A stretch of 64,000 nucleotides of DNA. Origin: DAIDKA01 sp035487155 (GTDB taxonomy: Bacteria > Pseudomonadota > Gammaproteobacteria > Steroidobacterales > Steroidobacteraceae). Numbering within the stretch: the first letter of the stretch is position 1; each line of letters starts with the position of its first letter. Shown here one piece after another: positions 51,406-60,963 of the stretch. The DNA lies in NCBI GenBank assembly GCA_035487155.1, contig DATHMK010000088.1, positions 1 through 64,000 of the forward strand. The letters are read 5' to 3'. Position numbers and translations under genes: made by a program. The notes under the pieces were generated by a model, which was given only the letters and a program-made list of their open reading frames with translations, did no database searches and had not been told where the DNA came from.

Positions 51406-51464
51406 ATCAGGCGCGTTGCGCGCGAACGATAACGGCGCGTTAACCGTAACGCCTTTGAGTACCG

Positions 51465-51495
51465 CATCGGGCCCGGCCATGATCCGGGCCCGATG
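51465..51495 (+). promoter_or_regulatory. Hairpin that encloses the TonB-receptor start codon
   Basis: CATCGGGCCCG (51465-51475) and CGGGCCCGATG (51485-51495) are perfect 11-nt complements around a 9-nt loop. The last three bases of the right arm are the ATG at 51493. In mRNA the start codon and the usual ribosome-binding zone would be buried, suggesting translational control. No U-run follows, so a terminator is less likely. Confidence 0.6.
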
Positions 51496-53619
51496 AAGTT
51501 TCCCCACCACGCGCTGGCGGCGGCACTGCTGCTCGCGACCTGCTCCTGCCCGACACTGGCCCTGGGCGAGGAGGCACTGCAGGAAGTCACCGTGACCGCC
51601 TCGCGCCTGGACCTGCTGGGGACGGCCACCACCGCCAGCCAGGGTTCGGTGACCGAACAGGAGCTTGACCTGCGTCCGGCCTATCGGGTGGGGCAGCTTC
51701 TGGAGAGCGTGCCGGGACTGGTGGTCACCGTGCATTCCGGGGAGGGCAAGGCGAACCAGTACCTGGCCCGCGGCTTCAACCTGGATCACGGCACCGACAT
51801 CGCCAACTTCGTCGATGACATGCCGGTCAATCGCCCCACCAACACCCATGGTCAGGGGTATTCGGACCTGAACTTCATCATGCCGGAGCTGGCCAACGGC
51901 CTGGATTACACCAAGGGACCCTACTACGCGCCCATCGGCGACTTCGGCTCGGTGGCCTCGACCCATATGAAACTCGCCGATGACATCCCTGACCAGGTCG
52001 CCCTGGCGGCCGGCACGCTCGGGGTCTACAACGTCTTTGCCGGGGGCACCTATCACCTGAGCGCGGATGATCGGATCGTAGGGGGCGGCTACTACGGCCA
52101 CCTGGATGGGCCGTTCACGCATCCTGATGACTTCGAAAAAATGGCCGGGGCGCTGCGCTACAGCCACGGGACCGATGAGGAGGGCTACGCCGTCACGGCC
52201 CTGTACTACCACGGCCAGGGCAACATGACCACGGACCAGCCGCTGCGCGCGGTGCAGGAGGGCCTGATCGGGCGCTACGGCACCCTGGATCCCAGCGACG
52301 GCAATCTCTCGGAGCGGCACAGCCTGTCGGTGCATTACGCCACGCGGGGTGATGCGTGGAAGTTCAAGTCCAGCGCCTACTACATTGAAAGCCGGATGAC
52401 CCTCTGGAACGACTTCACCCATTTTCTGAACGATCCCATCAACGGTGACCAGGAGCAGCAGACCGAGACCCGCACGGTCACCGGGGGCCAGCTGGCCGGT
52501 GTCTTCGGCCACATGCTGGGGCCGATCGAGAACGAGGTCGAGGTCGGCCTGCAGTTGCGCGATGACAGCGCCTATGTGAACCGTCTGCATACCCGCTACC
52601 GCGTACCGCTGGACTACTGTTCGGTGCCGCAGGTGGAGGGCCCGGCCCTGCAGGTCGCCGCCCCGGGCGGGGTCTGCAACGCCGATCAGGTGCATCTGCT
52701 GGATCTGGGCCCGTATCTGGCGGACACCACGCACTGGCTGGCCTGGCTGCGCACGGTACTGGGCGTGCGCGAGGAGTACTACCGCGCCAGCGATCACAGC
52801 TTGACCACGCACTTCCAGGGAGCCACCGATGAAACCCTGCTGCAACCCAAGGGCAGCCTGATCCTCGGACCCCTCGCCAGGACCGAGTTCTATGTCAGCG
52901 CCGGTCGCGGCTTTCATTCGGATGATGTGCGCGGCGTATTCGGTACCGTACCGTTGGAAGGCGTGCCCGGCACTGCCGGTGCCACGCCGCTGCTCGCCCC
53001 CACCCAGGGCCTGGAGTTCGGCATTCGCAGCGATGTGGTCCCGCGGCTGTCGACCCAGCTGGCGGTGTTTCAACAGGACTTCAATTCGGAGCTGGCCTAC
53101 GACGCTGATGCCGGGCAGGACGCCGCCAGTGCACCCAGCCGCCGGCGCGGCGTGGAGTTTTCCGCCCAATATCATCCGCTGCCCTGGATCGAGTTCAACA
53201 CCGATCTGGCGTTCGCGCATGCGCGCTACCGCGGAGATCTGGCCGCCTTTGATCTGGAGGGTCCCTGGATCGCCAATGCGCCAAGTTTCATCGGCTCATT
53301 CGGCGTGCTGGTCAACGGCCTGGGCCCCTGGTTCGGCGGCCTGCAGTGGCGCCGGCTCGGACCCTATCCCATCGATGACGGCCATGAATTTCCCGAAGAC
53401 AGCGGCTACGGGGAATTCAACCTGGACTTGGGCTATCGGTTCAGTGCCAGTGTGAAGTTGCAACTGAGCCTGTACAACCTGTTCAACACCCACGCGAACT
53501 CATCGGCCTACTACTACACCTCGCGCCTTGCGGGTGAACCGGCCGCGGGGGTGGATGGCATTCAGGTGCATCCGCTTGAGCCCTTCTCGGGCGTGCTGAA
53601 GCTCACCTTGTACCTTTGA
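51493..53619 (+). CDS. TonB-dependent outer-membrane receptor
   Basis: A 708-aa receptor: signal peptide (about 1-25), TonB-box-like EVTVTAS, plug domain (about 45-160, PAYRVGQLLESVPGLVVT and ARGFNLDHGTDIANFVDDMPVN) and a barrel ending PFSGVLKLTLYL. The plug phrase NRPTNTHGQGYSDLNF is typical of a subgroup of receptors of unknown substrate. No Fur-like site is seen; instead a stable hairpin includes the start codon. Its 3' end overlaps the convergent protease gene by 120 nt. Confidence 0.88.
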   Translation: MKFPHHALAAALLLATCSCPTLALGEEALQEVTVTASRLDLLGTATTASQGSVTEQELDLRPAYRVGQLLESVPGLVVTVHSGEGKANQYLARGFNLDHGTDIANFVDDMPVNRPTNTHGQGYSDLNFIMPELANGLDYTKGPYYAPIGDFGSVASTHMKLADDIPDQVALAAGTLGVYNVFAGGTYHLSADDRIVGGGYYGHLDGPFTHPDDFEKMAGALRYSHGTDEEGYAVTALYYHGQGNMTTDQPLRAVQEGLIGRYGTLDPSDGNLSERHSLSVHYATRGDAWKFKSSAYYIESRMTLWNDFTHFLNDPINGDQEQQTETRTVTGGQLAGVFGHMLGPIENEVEVGLQLRDDSAYVNRLHTRYRVPLDYCSVPQVEGPALQVAAPGGVCNADQVHLLDLGPYLADTTHWLAWLRTVLGVREEYYRASDHSLTTHFQGATDETLLQPKGSLILGPLARTEFYVSAGRGFHSDDVRGVFGTVPLEGVPGTAGATPLLAPTQGLEFGIRSDVVPRLSTQLAVFQQDFNSELAYDADAGQDAASAPSRRRGVEFSAQYHPLPWIEFNTDLAFAHARYRGDLAAFDLEGPWIANAPSFIGSFGVLVNGLGPWFGGLQWRRLGPYPIDDGHEFPEDSGYGEFNLDLGYRFSASVKLQLSLYNLFNTHANSSAYYYTSRLAGEPAAGVDGIQVHPLEPFSGVLKLTLYL

Positions 53620-55749
53620 CCACAGGGCCAGCACCAGGCCCAGCAGCGCCCAGCCCTGCAGCGCGCCGCCCCCGCCACCACCGCCGCCGCTAGTACTCGT
53701 GGTGCTGCCGCTGCCGGTGCTGCCGCTGCCGCCGGAACTGCCGCTACCCCCGCTGGGGGGCGGCGCCGGGGCCGGATCGGTTGCCGTCATTACCAGCTGT
53801 GCGGAGGCTGCGCGATTTGCGCCATCCAGGGTCGAGACGGTGAGCGTCGCGGTCCCGCTCTGACCCAGCGCCGGGGTGACGAGCAAGGTGCAGCTGAGCG
53901 TGGTGGTGCCACAGCCTGAGGAGAGCGTGACGCCGGGTGTTCCGGCAGTCACGATGGCGTTGGGTACCAGGGCGGTGTTGCTGCTGCTGACGCTGAAATG
54001 CAGTGCGCCGGTGCCGCTGACCGTGAAGGGCTGCGGCATGGTGCTGGCGCTGCCGGAACTGCTGGCATCAGCCAACGCAGTCATCGTGGGGGTGGGCACG
54101 GTGGCCAGCGCGCCCAGTGCATTGACCCGGCCATAGCCGAAGGTGTCATTCGGCGGGGCGGCGCCCAGCACGGTGGCGCCGCTTTGCAAGGCGCCGGTGA
54201 TCTGGGACACGCTCAAGGTCGGAAAGGCGCTGCGCAACAGCGCGGCCACCGCCGCGGCATTCGGTACCGCGGCCGAGGTGCCGTAGAAATTCCCGTCGGG
54301 AAACAATTCCGATTCGAAGAAGGTGTCGGCGGCATCCACCATGATGCCATCGGGCGCGACCAGGGTGGGCGCCTGCAATTGCGCGCTCGCCGGAAAGGCC
54401 ACCGTCAGCGGCCCGGTGCTCGAAAAGGGTTCTATGCCATTGCCAATGCCATCGGAGCCATTGACCGCGCCCACCGTCAGCACGCCGGGTGCCATCGATT
54501 GCGGGGAGAGCACTCCGCCCGAGGTCGCCACCGACAGCATGGTCAGGCCATCACCACCCGCCCAGAGCTTGAGAAACTTTCCGGCGGCCGAAGCATCCGG
54601 GGAGGCCACCACCAGGGTATAGGCGCCGGGGGGCAGGGTGATGGACTGCATGACCTGGTCGGTGGTGGCGCCCACCGAGGAAAAGCACCCCAGCGGTGTG
54701 GTGCTGCCCGAGGCGAACCAGAACACATCGAAATCGCTGGTGATCTGCGCGGGCGGGTCGGCCCAGGCCAGCAGCAGCGGGAAGGTGGCATAGCTGTTCA
54801 CCGTCAGGGTCTCACTGCTGTTGCCGCCGAAGCTCGCCACATACGCGTCGGGCGTTGCGGAGCCGGAGGCGCACGACAGGGTCGGGATCCCGGTGGCCGC
54901 GGCGCTGACCGGGGTGTAGTTGCCTTCCCAGTAGGTGCCATCATTGTTGCCCGCCGCGGTGAGGAGCAGGGTGGCGGGGTTTTGCGACTGGATCTGCGAC
55001 ACCGCGCTGGTCTGATCATTGTTCTGCGACATCAGGCTGTCGGCGGCGAAATTCGTGTCATCCAAGACGATGCTGGCGCCGGCATTGATCAGCTGCGACA
55101 GACAGGAAATGTAGTCCACGAAAGTCGACGGGCCGCAGAAGATCAGAGTCGCACCCGGTGCGATGGCGTAGATCTCCTCCAGCAGCACCGTGCCTTCATC
55201 GGCATTCGCCGGGGTGGTGTTGCCGGCCGGATAGAGCACGCTGACTGCGGGCAGTTCGCCGCGCGCCTGAATGGTCGAGAGGCTGGCCGTGCCGACGGAT
55301 TGCACCCCGACCGTGACGCCGGCGCCGGTGACACCGGTTTGGGCGAGGAACTGCCCGGCCTGCATGATGCTGATGGCACTGGCGTCGATGCCGCTCGCGG
55401 CGCCCTGTTTTTCAACCGGCCCGCGCGCCAGCTGGTGCATGACGGGCCGCAAGGCGCGCGGCCGTATGGGCAGCACATAGGAGGGCGCCGTGACCCGCTT
55501 CACGCCCGCGACGGCCGCGAGCTTCGCTAGCGCGGTGGCGGGGGCCCAGCCCTCCACCACGCACAGCGTTCCGGCTTTCACGGTCGAGGTGGCCGACAGA
55601 CCGGCCGCCGCCAGCGCTTCGAGCGGCGCGGAGATCGAGCAGTCGAAATGCACGTCAAGCTGGATGCGACTTGCGGCCGGTGCCGAAGTGGCTACGGCCA
55701 ACGCCAATACGGCAAGCATGCCATGGGTCTTCAAGGTTTGGGTCGCCAC
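53500..55749 (-). CDS. Exported subtilase-like (S8/S53-type) serine protease
   Basis: A 749-aa protein starting at GTG 55749 (ATG 55719 is an alternative) with a signal peptide ending SAPAA. The nucleophile Ser is in FYGTSAAVPNAAAVAALL, and ADEGTVLLEEIYAIAPGATL resembles the acidic/His region of the family. The expected Asp motif (V-D/S-D-S) reads VGVQSVGTASL, so the canonical Asp is missing and activity is uncertain. A beta-sandwich follows the catalytic domain, then a Ser/Gly/Thr-rich linker with eight Gly in a row and a hydrophobic helix, resembling a GlyGly-CTERM sorting tail. The last 40 codons lie antisense to the TonB receptor. Confidence 0.78.
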   Translation of the reverse strand: MATQTLKTHGMLAVLALAVATSAPAASRIQLDVHFDCSISAPLEALAAAGLSATSTVKAGTLCVVEGWAPATALAKLAAVAGVKRVTAPSYVLPIRPRALRPVMHQLARGPVEKQGAASGIDASAISIMQAGQFLAQTGVTGAGVTVGVQSVGTASLSTIQARGELPAVSVLYPAGNTTPANADEGTVLLEEIYAIAPGATLIFCGPSTFVDYISCLSQLINAGASIVLDDTNFAADSLMSQNNDQTSAVSQIQSQNPATLLLTAAGNNDGTYWEGNYTPVSAAATGIPTLSCASGSATPDAYVASFGGNSSETLTVNSYATFPLLLAWADPPAQITSDFDVFWFASGSTTPLGCFSSVGATTDQVMQSITLPPGAYTLVVASPDASAAGKFLKLWAGGDGLTMLSVATSGGVLSPQSMAPGVLTVGAVNGSDGIGNGIEPFSSTGPLTVAFPASAQLQAPTLVAPDGIMVDAADTFFESELFPDGNFYGTSAAVPNAAAVAALLRSAFPTLSVSQITGALQSGATVLGAAPPNDTFGYGRVNALGALATVPTPTMTALADASSSGSASTMPQPFTVSGTGALHFSVSSSNTALVPNAIVTAGTPGVTLSSGCGTTTLSCTLLVTPALGQSGTATLTVSTLDGANRAASAQLVMTATDPAPAPPPSGGSGSSGGSGSTGSGSTTSTSGGGGGGGGALQGWALLGLVLALWSKVQGELQHAREGLKRMHLNAIHPRGRFTRKARGVVVGR

Positions 55750-56351
55750 ATCTGGAACTTTGAAGCCGGATCGAGCCGGAAATAATCCGCCGGACCGCCG
55801 CCGCGCATGATGGGTTCGGCGGCCGCGGTGTCGTACAGGCCGTCGCGGATCAGGTCATGGCGGATATGGATGGCGACCGCTTCTCCCAGCACCAGCCAGG
55901 TGTCGGTGTCCACGCCGCGGCTGTCGGTGAGGCGCAGCAGCTGCGACAGGCGGCATTCAAAACACACCGGACTTTCGGCAACCCGCGCGGCGCCAATGAG
56001 TGTCGCGGGTACCGGGGTGAGATGCGCGAGTTCGAATTCATCCTGGGTCGCCGGGACGGCCGCGGAGGTGGCATTCATGGCCTCGGCCAGGGGCCATGTC
56101 ACCAGGTTCCAGGCGAACTCACCGGTTGCCCGGATGTTGTCCACCGAGTCCTTCCAGCCGACACTGGCGAAGCCGACGATGGGCGGCTTGTAGTTGAAGA
56201 GGTTGAAGAAGCTGTAGGGCGCGAGGTTGCGCACGCCGCTGGCGCTGCGGCTTGAGATCCAGCCGATGGGGCGTGGAGCGACGATGGAATTGAGCGGGTC
56301 GTGGGCCAGACCATGGCCCGCGCCGGGTTCATACACATGGAAAGTGGTCAT
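55731..56351 (-). CDS. Flavin reductase family protein
   Basis: A 206-aa FMN-binding split-barrel protein. It begins MTTFHVYEPGAGHGLAHDPLNSIVAPRPIGWISSRS, where VAPRPIGWISS is the FMN phosphate-binding signature, followed by LAPYSFFNLFNYKPPIVGFAS. Such proteins reduce flavin for partner monooxygenases or act as NAD(P)H:flavin oxidoreductases. No partner monooxygenase lies beside it. Its 3' end overlaps the protease start by 19 nt. Confidence 0.88.
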   Translation of the reverse strand: MTTFHVYEPGAGHGLAHDPLNSIVAPRPIGWISSRSASGVRNLAPYSFFNLFNYKPPIVGFASVGWKDSVDNIRATGEFAWNLVTWPLAEAMNATSAAVPATQDEFELAHLTPVPATLIGAARVAESPVCFECRLSQLLRLTDSRGVDTDTWLVLGEAVAIHIRHDLIRDGLYDTAAAEPIMRGGGPADYFRLDPASKFQMWRPKP

Positions 56352-56418
56352 TGGGATTCCACGCCGCCGTAACCTCGCTAGGTTACCAGCAGTGGCCCAA
56401 GACTAGTGGTTCAAGACG

Positions 56419-56449
56419 GGGCCGCTGGCGGTGGCACCGCCAGCGGCCC
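56419..56449 (-). terminator. Strong hairpin downstream of the YSC84 gene
   Basis: GGGCCGCTGGCGGT (56419-56432) pairs perfectly with 56436-56449 across a 3-nt loop, a 14-bp stem. It lies 31 nt past the YSC84 stop. A smaller hairpin (CCCTTG/CAAGGG, 56447-56464) overlaps its foot. No U-run is present, so it is a terminator by position rather than by classic form. Confidence 0.6.
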
Positions 56450-56479
56450 TTGTGCTCGCAAGGGTCGGAACTGCCTGGA

Positions 56480-57058
56480 CTAGGCGGCGTTGTCGCGGGG
56501 TTTGAAGGAGAACCGCTCGCCCGCCACCGTGGCGTTGTACATGGCGCCGCCCTTCACGATGGTGAAGACCGCCATGCCCTTGTAGTACCGGCCGGCCGTC
56601 AGGGCGTCCTTCTTGCCGCCGCTCAGATCGCCGCTGGCCCCTTCAGTGCCCACCGAGCCACCGGCTGCCGCCGTAATGGCGACCGCGCCCATGCCCGCAT
56701 CAAAGGCAAACTGGCCGCTGGTGAATTCATCCAGTGCGCGCTTGTCCTTGAAGAAGACGATCTGGCTGTAGGCCTGGCCGCCGGCCTGGAAGCCGACGCT
56801 GAGCTGGGTCACCGCAGCCCTGCCGATGTAGTGGCCCTGTTCGTAGACATGGCCGGTGCCATGTGCGCCACCGACGACGAAGCCACCCTTGCCCACGGTC
56901 GGGAAGACGGCATAGCCATAGCAGTCGTCAAAATAGGACGCACTCTTTCCGGCGTTCTTGAACAGATTGACGGTATCGCCATAGGGCCCGGCCATCGCGG
57001 CGCCCACCGGCAGCAACAAAGCTGCAGCAAGCAGCAGGAATACACGGGGTGCTTTCAT
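56480..57058 (-). CDS. YSC84-like lipid-binding secreted protein
   Basis: A 192-aa protein with a signal peptide (MKAPRVFLLLAAALLLPVGAAMA). The ATG at 57058 has AGGAG upstream; a longer frame is rejected. The mature part is a YSC84/Las17-binding domain: YGYAVFPTVGKGGFVVGGAHGTGHVYEQG, then QLSVGFQAGGQAYSQIVFFKDKRALDEF and a C-terminal AVFTIVKGGAMYNATVAGERF. Bacterial members are periplasmic and thought to bind phosphoinositide-like lipids. Divergent from the tannase-family gene. Confidence 0.9.
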   Translation of the reverse strand: MKAPRVFLLLAAALLLPVGAAMAGPYGDTVNLFKNAGKSASYFDDCYGYAVFPTVGKGGFVVGGAHGTGHVYEQGHYIGRAAVTQLSVGFQAGGQAYSQIVFFKDKRALDEFTSGQFAFDAGMGAVAITAAAGGSVGTEGASGDLSGGKKDALTAGRYYKGMAVFTIVKGGAMYNATVAGERFSFKPRDNAA

Positions 57059-57110
57059 ATCGATCTCCTCAAGACATAAGTCTATGCTGGGCCATTCCCA
57101 GGGGGTCAGC

Positions 57111-58703
57111 ATGCCAAGCCATCAGGATGGTCACCGTCAGATCGCGCCCCTGCTGTTTGTAGGTGCTGCCGCCGCTACCTTTACCCTGGGCGCCGACGCG
57201 GCGTGGGCCCAGGCTTTCAGCGCGGCCGGCAGCTCCCTGAGCCACTACACCCAGGCCCGAATCGCGCCGCACATGAGCTGCGAAGCGCTGGGCCAGTACC
57301 GCGCCCGAGACGTGGTGACCCTCCAGACGCAGGCGGTGCCGGCCAGCGCGGGCGTTGCGGCGCATTGCCGCGTGAGCGGCGTGCTGGCGCCGGAGATCGC
57401 CTTCGAAGTCAGCCTTCCCGCGCACTGGAACGGTCGCTTCTACATGATCGGCAATGGCGGCCATGCCGGCGAATCGCTGGAGGACCCGATGCGGGTGTCG
57501 CAGCGCAATGCGGCGCTGCAGGCCGGGTTCGCCTTTGCCCAGACCAATACCGGGCACGACTCCCGCAAGGAGCCCGGCGCCACTTTCGTGATGAGCAATC
57601 CGGCCAAGGCCATCGACTACGCCTATCGCGCCGTCAATCTCACCGCGGTGACGGCCAAGGCCATCACTCAGGCCTACTATCGCCAGGACATCAAGACCGC
57701 CTATTGGGCCTCCTGCTCCAACGGCGGCCGCCAGGGGCTGATCGAGGCGCAGCGCTATCCGCAGGACTTCGACGGCATCCTGGCCAATTCGCCCTGGATC
57801 GACCAGACCGGATTCACGCTGGGGGCGCTGTGGAATCAGCGCGCCTTGGAGACCGCGCCCTTGTCCGCCGCGAAGCTGGCGCTGGTGGCCAAGGCCATCA
57901 TGTCCAAGTGCGACGCGCTGGATGGCCTGAAGGACGGACAGATCGATGATCCGCGCCGCTGCACCCTGGATGTGAAAGCGGATCTGCCCCTGTGCGCGGC
58001 CGGTACCGACAATGACACCTGTCTCACCAGCGCGCAGACCCAGACGCTGCAGAAGATCTACGGCGGACCGATCAGTCAGGGCCAGCAGATATTCCCGGGC
58101 TACATGCTGGGCAGCGAAGCGGCCAATGGCTGGATGAATCTCATCATTGCCGCGCCGGCGGGCCGCAACTCGGCCGACTTCAATCTGGCCGAAGGCACCA
58201 TGCGCTACCTGGTGTTCTCGCCGCCGCAACCCAACTATGACTATCGCAGTTTCGATTTCGACCGCGACACGCACCTGCTGGATGCCTGGGGACAGTTGGT
58301 CAATGCCACCAACCCTGATCTGGGGCGCTTCAGGCGCCGCGGCGGCAAACTGATCATCACCTATGGTTGGGCTGATCCGGTGCTGCAACCGCTGGTGGGC
58401 GTGAACTATTACGAGCAGGCCCTTGAGCGCAATGGCCCGGACACGCCGCAGTTTCTGCGCCTGTTCATGGTGCCGGGCATGGCGCATTGCGCCGGCGGCG
58501 TCGCGACCGATCGCTTCGATGCGCTGACCGCGCTGGTGGACTGGGTCGAGAAGGGCAAGGCTCCGGATTCAATCCGCGCCGCACGGGTGGTCAAGAATCA
58601 GGAGGTGCGTTCACGGCCGCTGTGTCCCTATCCGCAGGTCGCGCGCTACAGCGGACGGGGCAGCATCGATGAGGCGGCAAACTTTCGCTGCGCCGCGCCT
58701 TAA
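57111..58703 (+). CDS. Tannase/feruloyl esterase family alpha/beta hydrolase
   Basis: A 530-aa secreted esterase. I place the start at ATG 57111, with GGGGG 5 nt upstream; an ATG at 57084 is less likely. The signal peptide ends about residue 34. The nucleophile Ser 203 is in ASCSNGGRQG, with Asp in YGWADPVLQ and His in PGMAHC. The cysteines next to the Ser and the His (C202 and PGMAHC) form the disulfide typical of tannases and feruloyl esterases. These enzymes release gallate or ferulate from plant esters. This fits the downstream protocatechuate ring-cleavage genes. Confidence 0.88.
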   Translation: MPSHQDGHRQIAPLLFVGAAAATFTLGADAAWAQAFSAAGSSLSHYTQARIAPHMSCEALGQYRARDVVTLQTQAVPASAGVAAHCRVSGVLAPEIAFEVSLPAHWNGRFYMIGNGGHAGESLEDPMRVSQRNAALQAGFAFAQTNTGHDSRKEPGATFVMSNPAKAIDYAYRAVNLTAVTAKAITQAYYRQDIKTAYWASCSNGGRQGLIEAQRYPQDFDGILANSPWIDQTGFTLGALWNQRALETAPLSAAKLALVAKAIMSKCDALDGLKDGQIDDPRRCTLDVKADLPLCAAGTDNDTCLTSAQTQTLQKIYGGPISQGQQIFPGYMLGSEAANGWMNLIIAAPAGRNSADFNLAEGTMRYLVFSPPQPNYDYRSFDFDRDTHLLDAWGQLVNATNPDLGRFRRRGGKLIITYGWADPVLQPLVGVNYYEQALERNGPDTPQFLRLFMVPGMAHCAGGVATDRFDALTALVDWVEKGKAPDSIRAARVVKNQEVRSRPLCPYPQVARYSGRGSIDEAANFRCAAP

Positions 58704-59761
58704 TCCACAGCCGCGCGCAATTCCCTGGCCAGTGCCGCCACCAGCTCCGCGGCGCTGATTCCCTGGCGCGCCAGGGGCGCGCCCTGTCCGGCCCACTGCG
58801 CGCCAAAGCCGCCGTTCCCGGCGGCCTTGGCCGCAAGATTCAGTGCCTTGCCTGCCGCGTACGCCAGCGGATAGCTCGGCACGCGCTCTGGCGGCACTGG
58901 TGCACCCAGGGCCGTGAAGGCATTGCTCAAACAGCGTGCCGGCCGTCCTGAGATGGCACGCGTCATCACGGTGTGCTGGGCCGCGGCGCTCGCCAGGGCC
59001 TGTCGAAAATAGGCATCGGCGTCGGATTCCAGGCAGGGGATGAAGGCCGTGCCCAGCTGCGCGGCGCTGGCGCCCAGGCGCAACATGGCGGCAATGCCCG
59101 CGCCATCCATGATTCCCCCGGCGGCGATCACCGGTAGCGGCAACTCGCGCACCAGCAGGCGCGTGAGCACGCTGGTGCTCAGCGCATCATCCGGCGCCGC
59201 CGGATCCACGATGCCGCGATGGCCGCCGGCCTCATAACCCTGTGCAACGATGGCCTGCACGCCCGCGGCCGCGGCGGCCCGCGCTTCGCTCAGATTGGTG
59301 GCGCTGGCCAGCAGCACGATGCCCGCCTCCCGCAAGGCGCGGATGCGCTGCGGCGAGGGCAGGCCAAAGTGGAAGCTGACGACCTTGGGTTGGGTCCTGA
59401 GCAACACCGCCAGCATGTCATTGTCGGTGAGGAAGCTGCGATAGATTTCGTCGAGCCGGGCGGGGGGCTGAGCGCCGAATTGCTCGAAGTACGGTCGCAG
59501 ATGCGCGATCCAGGCCGAGTCGATTTTTGCATCCGCCTTGGCCGGCTGATGGCAGAACACATTCACATTGAGGGAGCGCGAGGAGCGCTCGCGCACCGCC
59601 TCGATCATGCGGCGCGCGCCCGCGGCATCCGTCGCCCCTACGCCGATGGATCCCAGGGCACCGGCATTGGCGACCGCCGCGGCCAGCGCCGGGGAGGAGA
59701 CGCCGGCCATCGGCGCCTGGATGAGGGGCATATCTATGCCGAGGATCTCAAGCAGCGTCAT
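58700..59761 (-). CDS. Nitronate monooxygenase (2-nitropropane dioxygenase family)
   Basis: A 353-aa FMN TIM-barrel enzyme. It begins MTLLEILGIDMPLIQAPMAGVSSPALAAAVANAGALGSIG, the standard FMN-loop start. The catalytic His is in QGYEAGGHRG, with phosphate-binding GGIMDGAGIAAMLRLGASAAQLGTAF. It oxidises alkyl nitronates such as propionate-3-nitronate to aldehydes. It lies 3 nt after the antiporter gene on the same strand and overlaps the tannase gene convergently by 4 nt. Confidence 0.88.
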   Translation of the reverse strand: MTLLEILGIDMPLIQAPMAGVSSPALAAAVANAGALGSIGVGATDAAGARRMIEAVRERSSRSLNVNVFCHQPAKADAKIDSAWIAHLRPYFEQFGAQPPARLDEIYRSFLTDNDMLAVLLRTQPKVVSFHFGLPSPQRIRALREAGIVLLASATNLSEARAAAAAGVQAIVAQGYEAGGHRGIVDPAAPDDALSTSVLTRLLVRELPLPVIAAGGIMDGAGIAAMLRLGASAAQLGTAFIPCLESDADAYFRQALASAAAQHTVMTRAISGRPARCLSNAFTALGAPVPPERVPSYPLAYAAGKALNLAAKAAGNGGFGAQWAGQGAPLARQGISAAELVAALARELRAAVD

Positions 59762-59764
59762 GGG

Positions 59765-60832
59765 CTAGGGAACGAAACTCAGGAATACGAACACGCCGAA
59801 CACCACCAGGTGCACCAGACCCAGCATCAGGTGGGTACGACCGGCCACCAGCGTGATGGAGGTGATGAAGAATACCAGCACCACCAGCACCAGTTCCTTG
59901 GGCGCCAGGCCCAGGATCAGCGTGTTGCCCACGACCTGTGAGGCGATGACGATGGCCGGGATGGTCAGTCCGATGCTGGCCAGCGCCGACCCGAGACACA
60001 GATTCAAACTGGTCTGGATCCGATCCGCCAGCGCGGCGCGAATGGATGCCCAGGATTCGGGCAGCAGGGTCAGCATGGCGATGATCACGCTGATCACCGA
60101 GCGCGGCATGCCCGCCTCAATCACCGACTGCTCGATGCGTGGCGTCGCATCGTGCGCCAGCCCGACCACGGCAATCAGCGCCGCCAGCAACGCCCCGAAG
60201 CTGGCCAGGGCCTGGGCGCGTGTCGGCCGGCGTGCGTGCAGATCCTCATTGGGTCGGGTGCCAACGGGCAGAAAGTAGTCACGGTGGCGCACGGTCTGCA
60301 CGAATACGAAGCCGCACCACAGCGCCACCGACACCACGGACGCAAAGATCAGTTGCGCCGAGGTGTAGGTCGGTCCCGGGCTGCTGGTGGTGAAGGCGGG
60401 CAGCACCAGCGCCAGCGTGGTCATGGCGGCGAGGGTCGCCAGCGTGGCATTGGATCCGAGCATGTGGAAGACCTGCTCGCGGTGCCGGATGGCGCCGATG
60501 ATCATGCTCAGGCCCACCACGCCACCGCAGGTGATCATGATCACCGCGTAGATGGTGTCGCGCGGCAGCGTGGCGACGTTGGGACCACCGCTGAGCATCA
60601 CCGTGGTGATCAACGCCACTTCGATGATGGTGACGCAGATGCTCAACACCACCGTACCCAGCGGCTCACCGATGCGATGGGCGACGACCTCCGCGTGATG
60701 GACGCTGGCGATGACCGCGCCCACCAGCGCCACCGCGCACACCACGACCAGGGTGGTATCCAGCGGCATCGCGGCTGCTGCGATCACGACAATGATCGCG
60801 ATGATCGGTGTCCACCAGGGCCAATGCGACAT
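59765..60832 (-). CDS. chaA: ChaA-like Ca2+(Na+,K+)/H+ antiporter
   Basis: A 355-aa membrane protein with about 11 helices. The ATG at 60832 has GAGG 6 nt upstream. The two CaCA alpha repeats are present: GEPLGTVVLSICVTIIEVALI in the first half and LPESWASIRAALADRIQTSLNLCLGSALASIGLTIP in the second, each with the ion-binding acidic residue. It should exchange cytoplasmic cations for protons under alkaline or salt stress. Divergent from the carboxylesterase gene and in one unit with the nitronate monooxygenase. Confidence 0.87.
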   Translation of the reverse strand: MSHWPWWTPIIAIIVVIAAAAMPLDTTLVVVCAVALVGAVIASVHHAEVVAHRIGEPLGTVVLSICVTIIEVALITTVMLSGGPNVATLPRDTIYAVIMITCGGVVGLSMIIGAIRHREQVFHMLGSNATLATLAAMTTLALVLPAFTTSSPGPTYTSAQLIFASVVSVALWCGFVFVQTVRHRDYFLPVGTRPNEDLHARRPTRAQALASFGALLAALIAVVGLAHDATPRIEQSVIEAGMPRSVISVIIAMLTLLPESWASIRAALADRIQTSLNLCLGSALASIGLTIPAIVIASQVVGNTLILGLAPKELVLVVLVFFITSITLVAGRTHLMLGLVHLVVFGVFVFLSFVP

Positions 60833-60963
60833 TGAATTCCTCACCCAGAGCCTGCGAATCATTATAAGCACGGCCCTGGTCCGGGGGGCGCGATGCGCTT
60901 TGACTTTGCGCCCTCACGAAAATACCATCCGCAAAATGAAAACGATTACTTAAGGCAAATACC

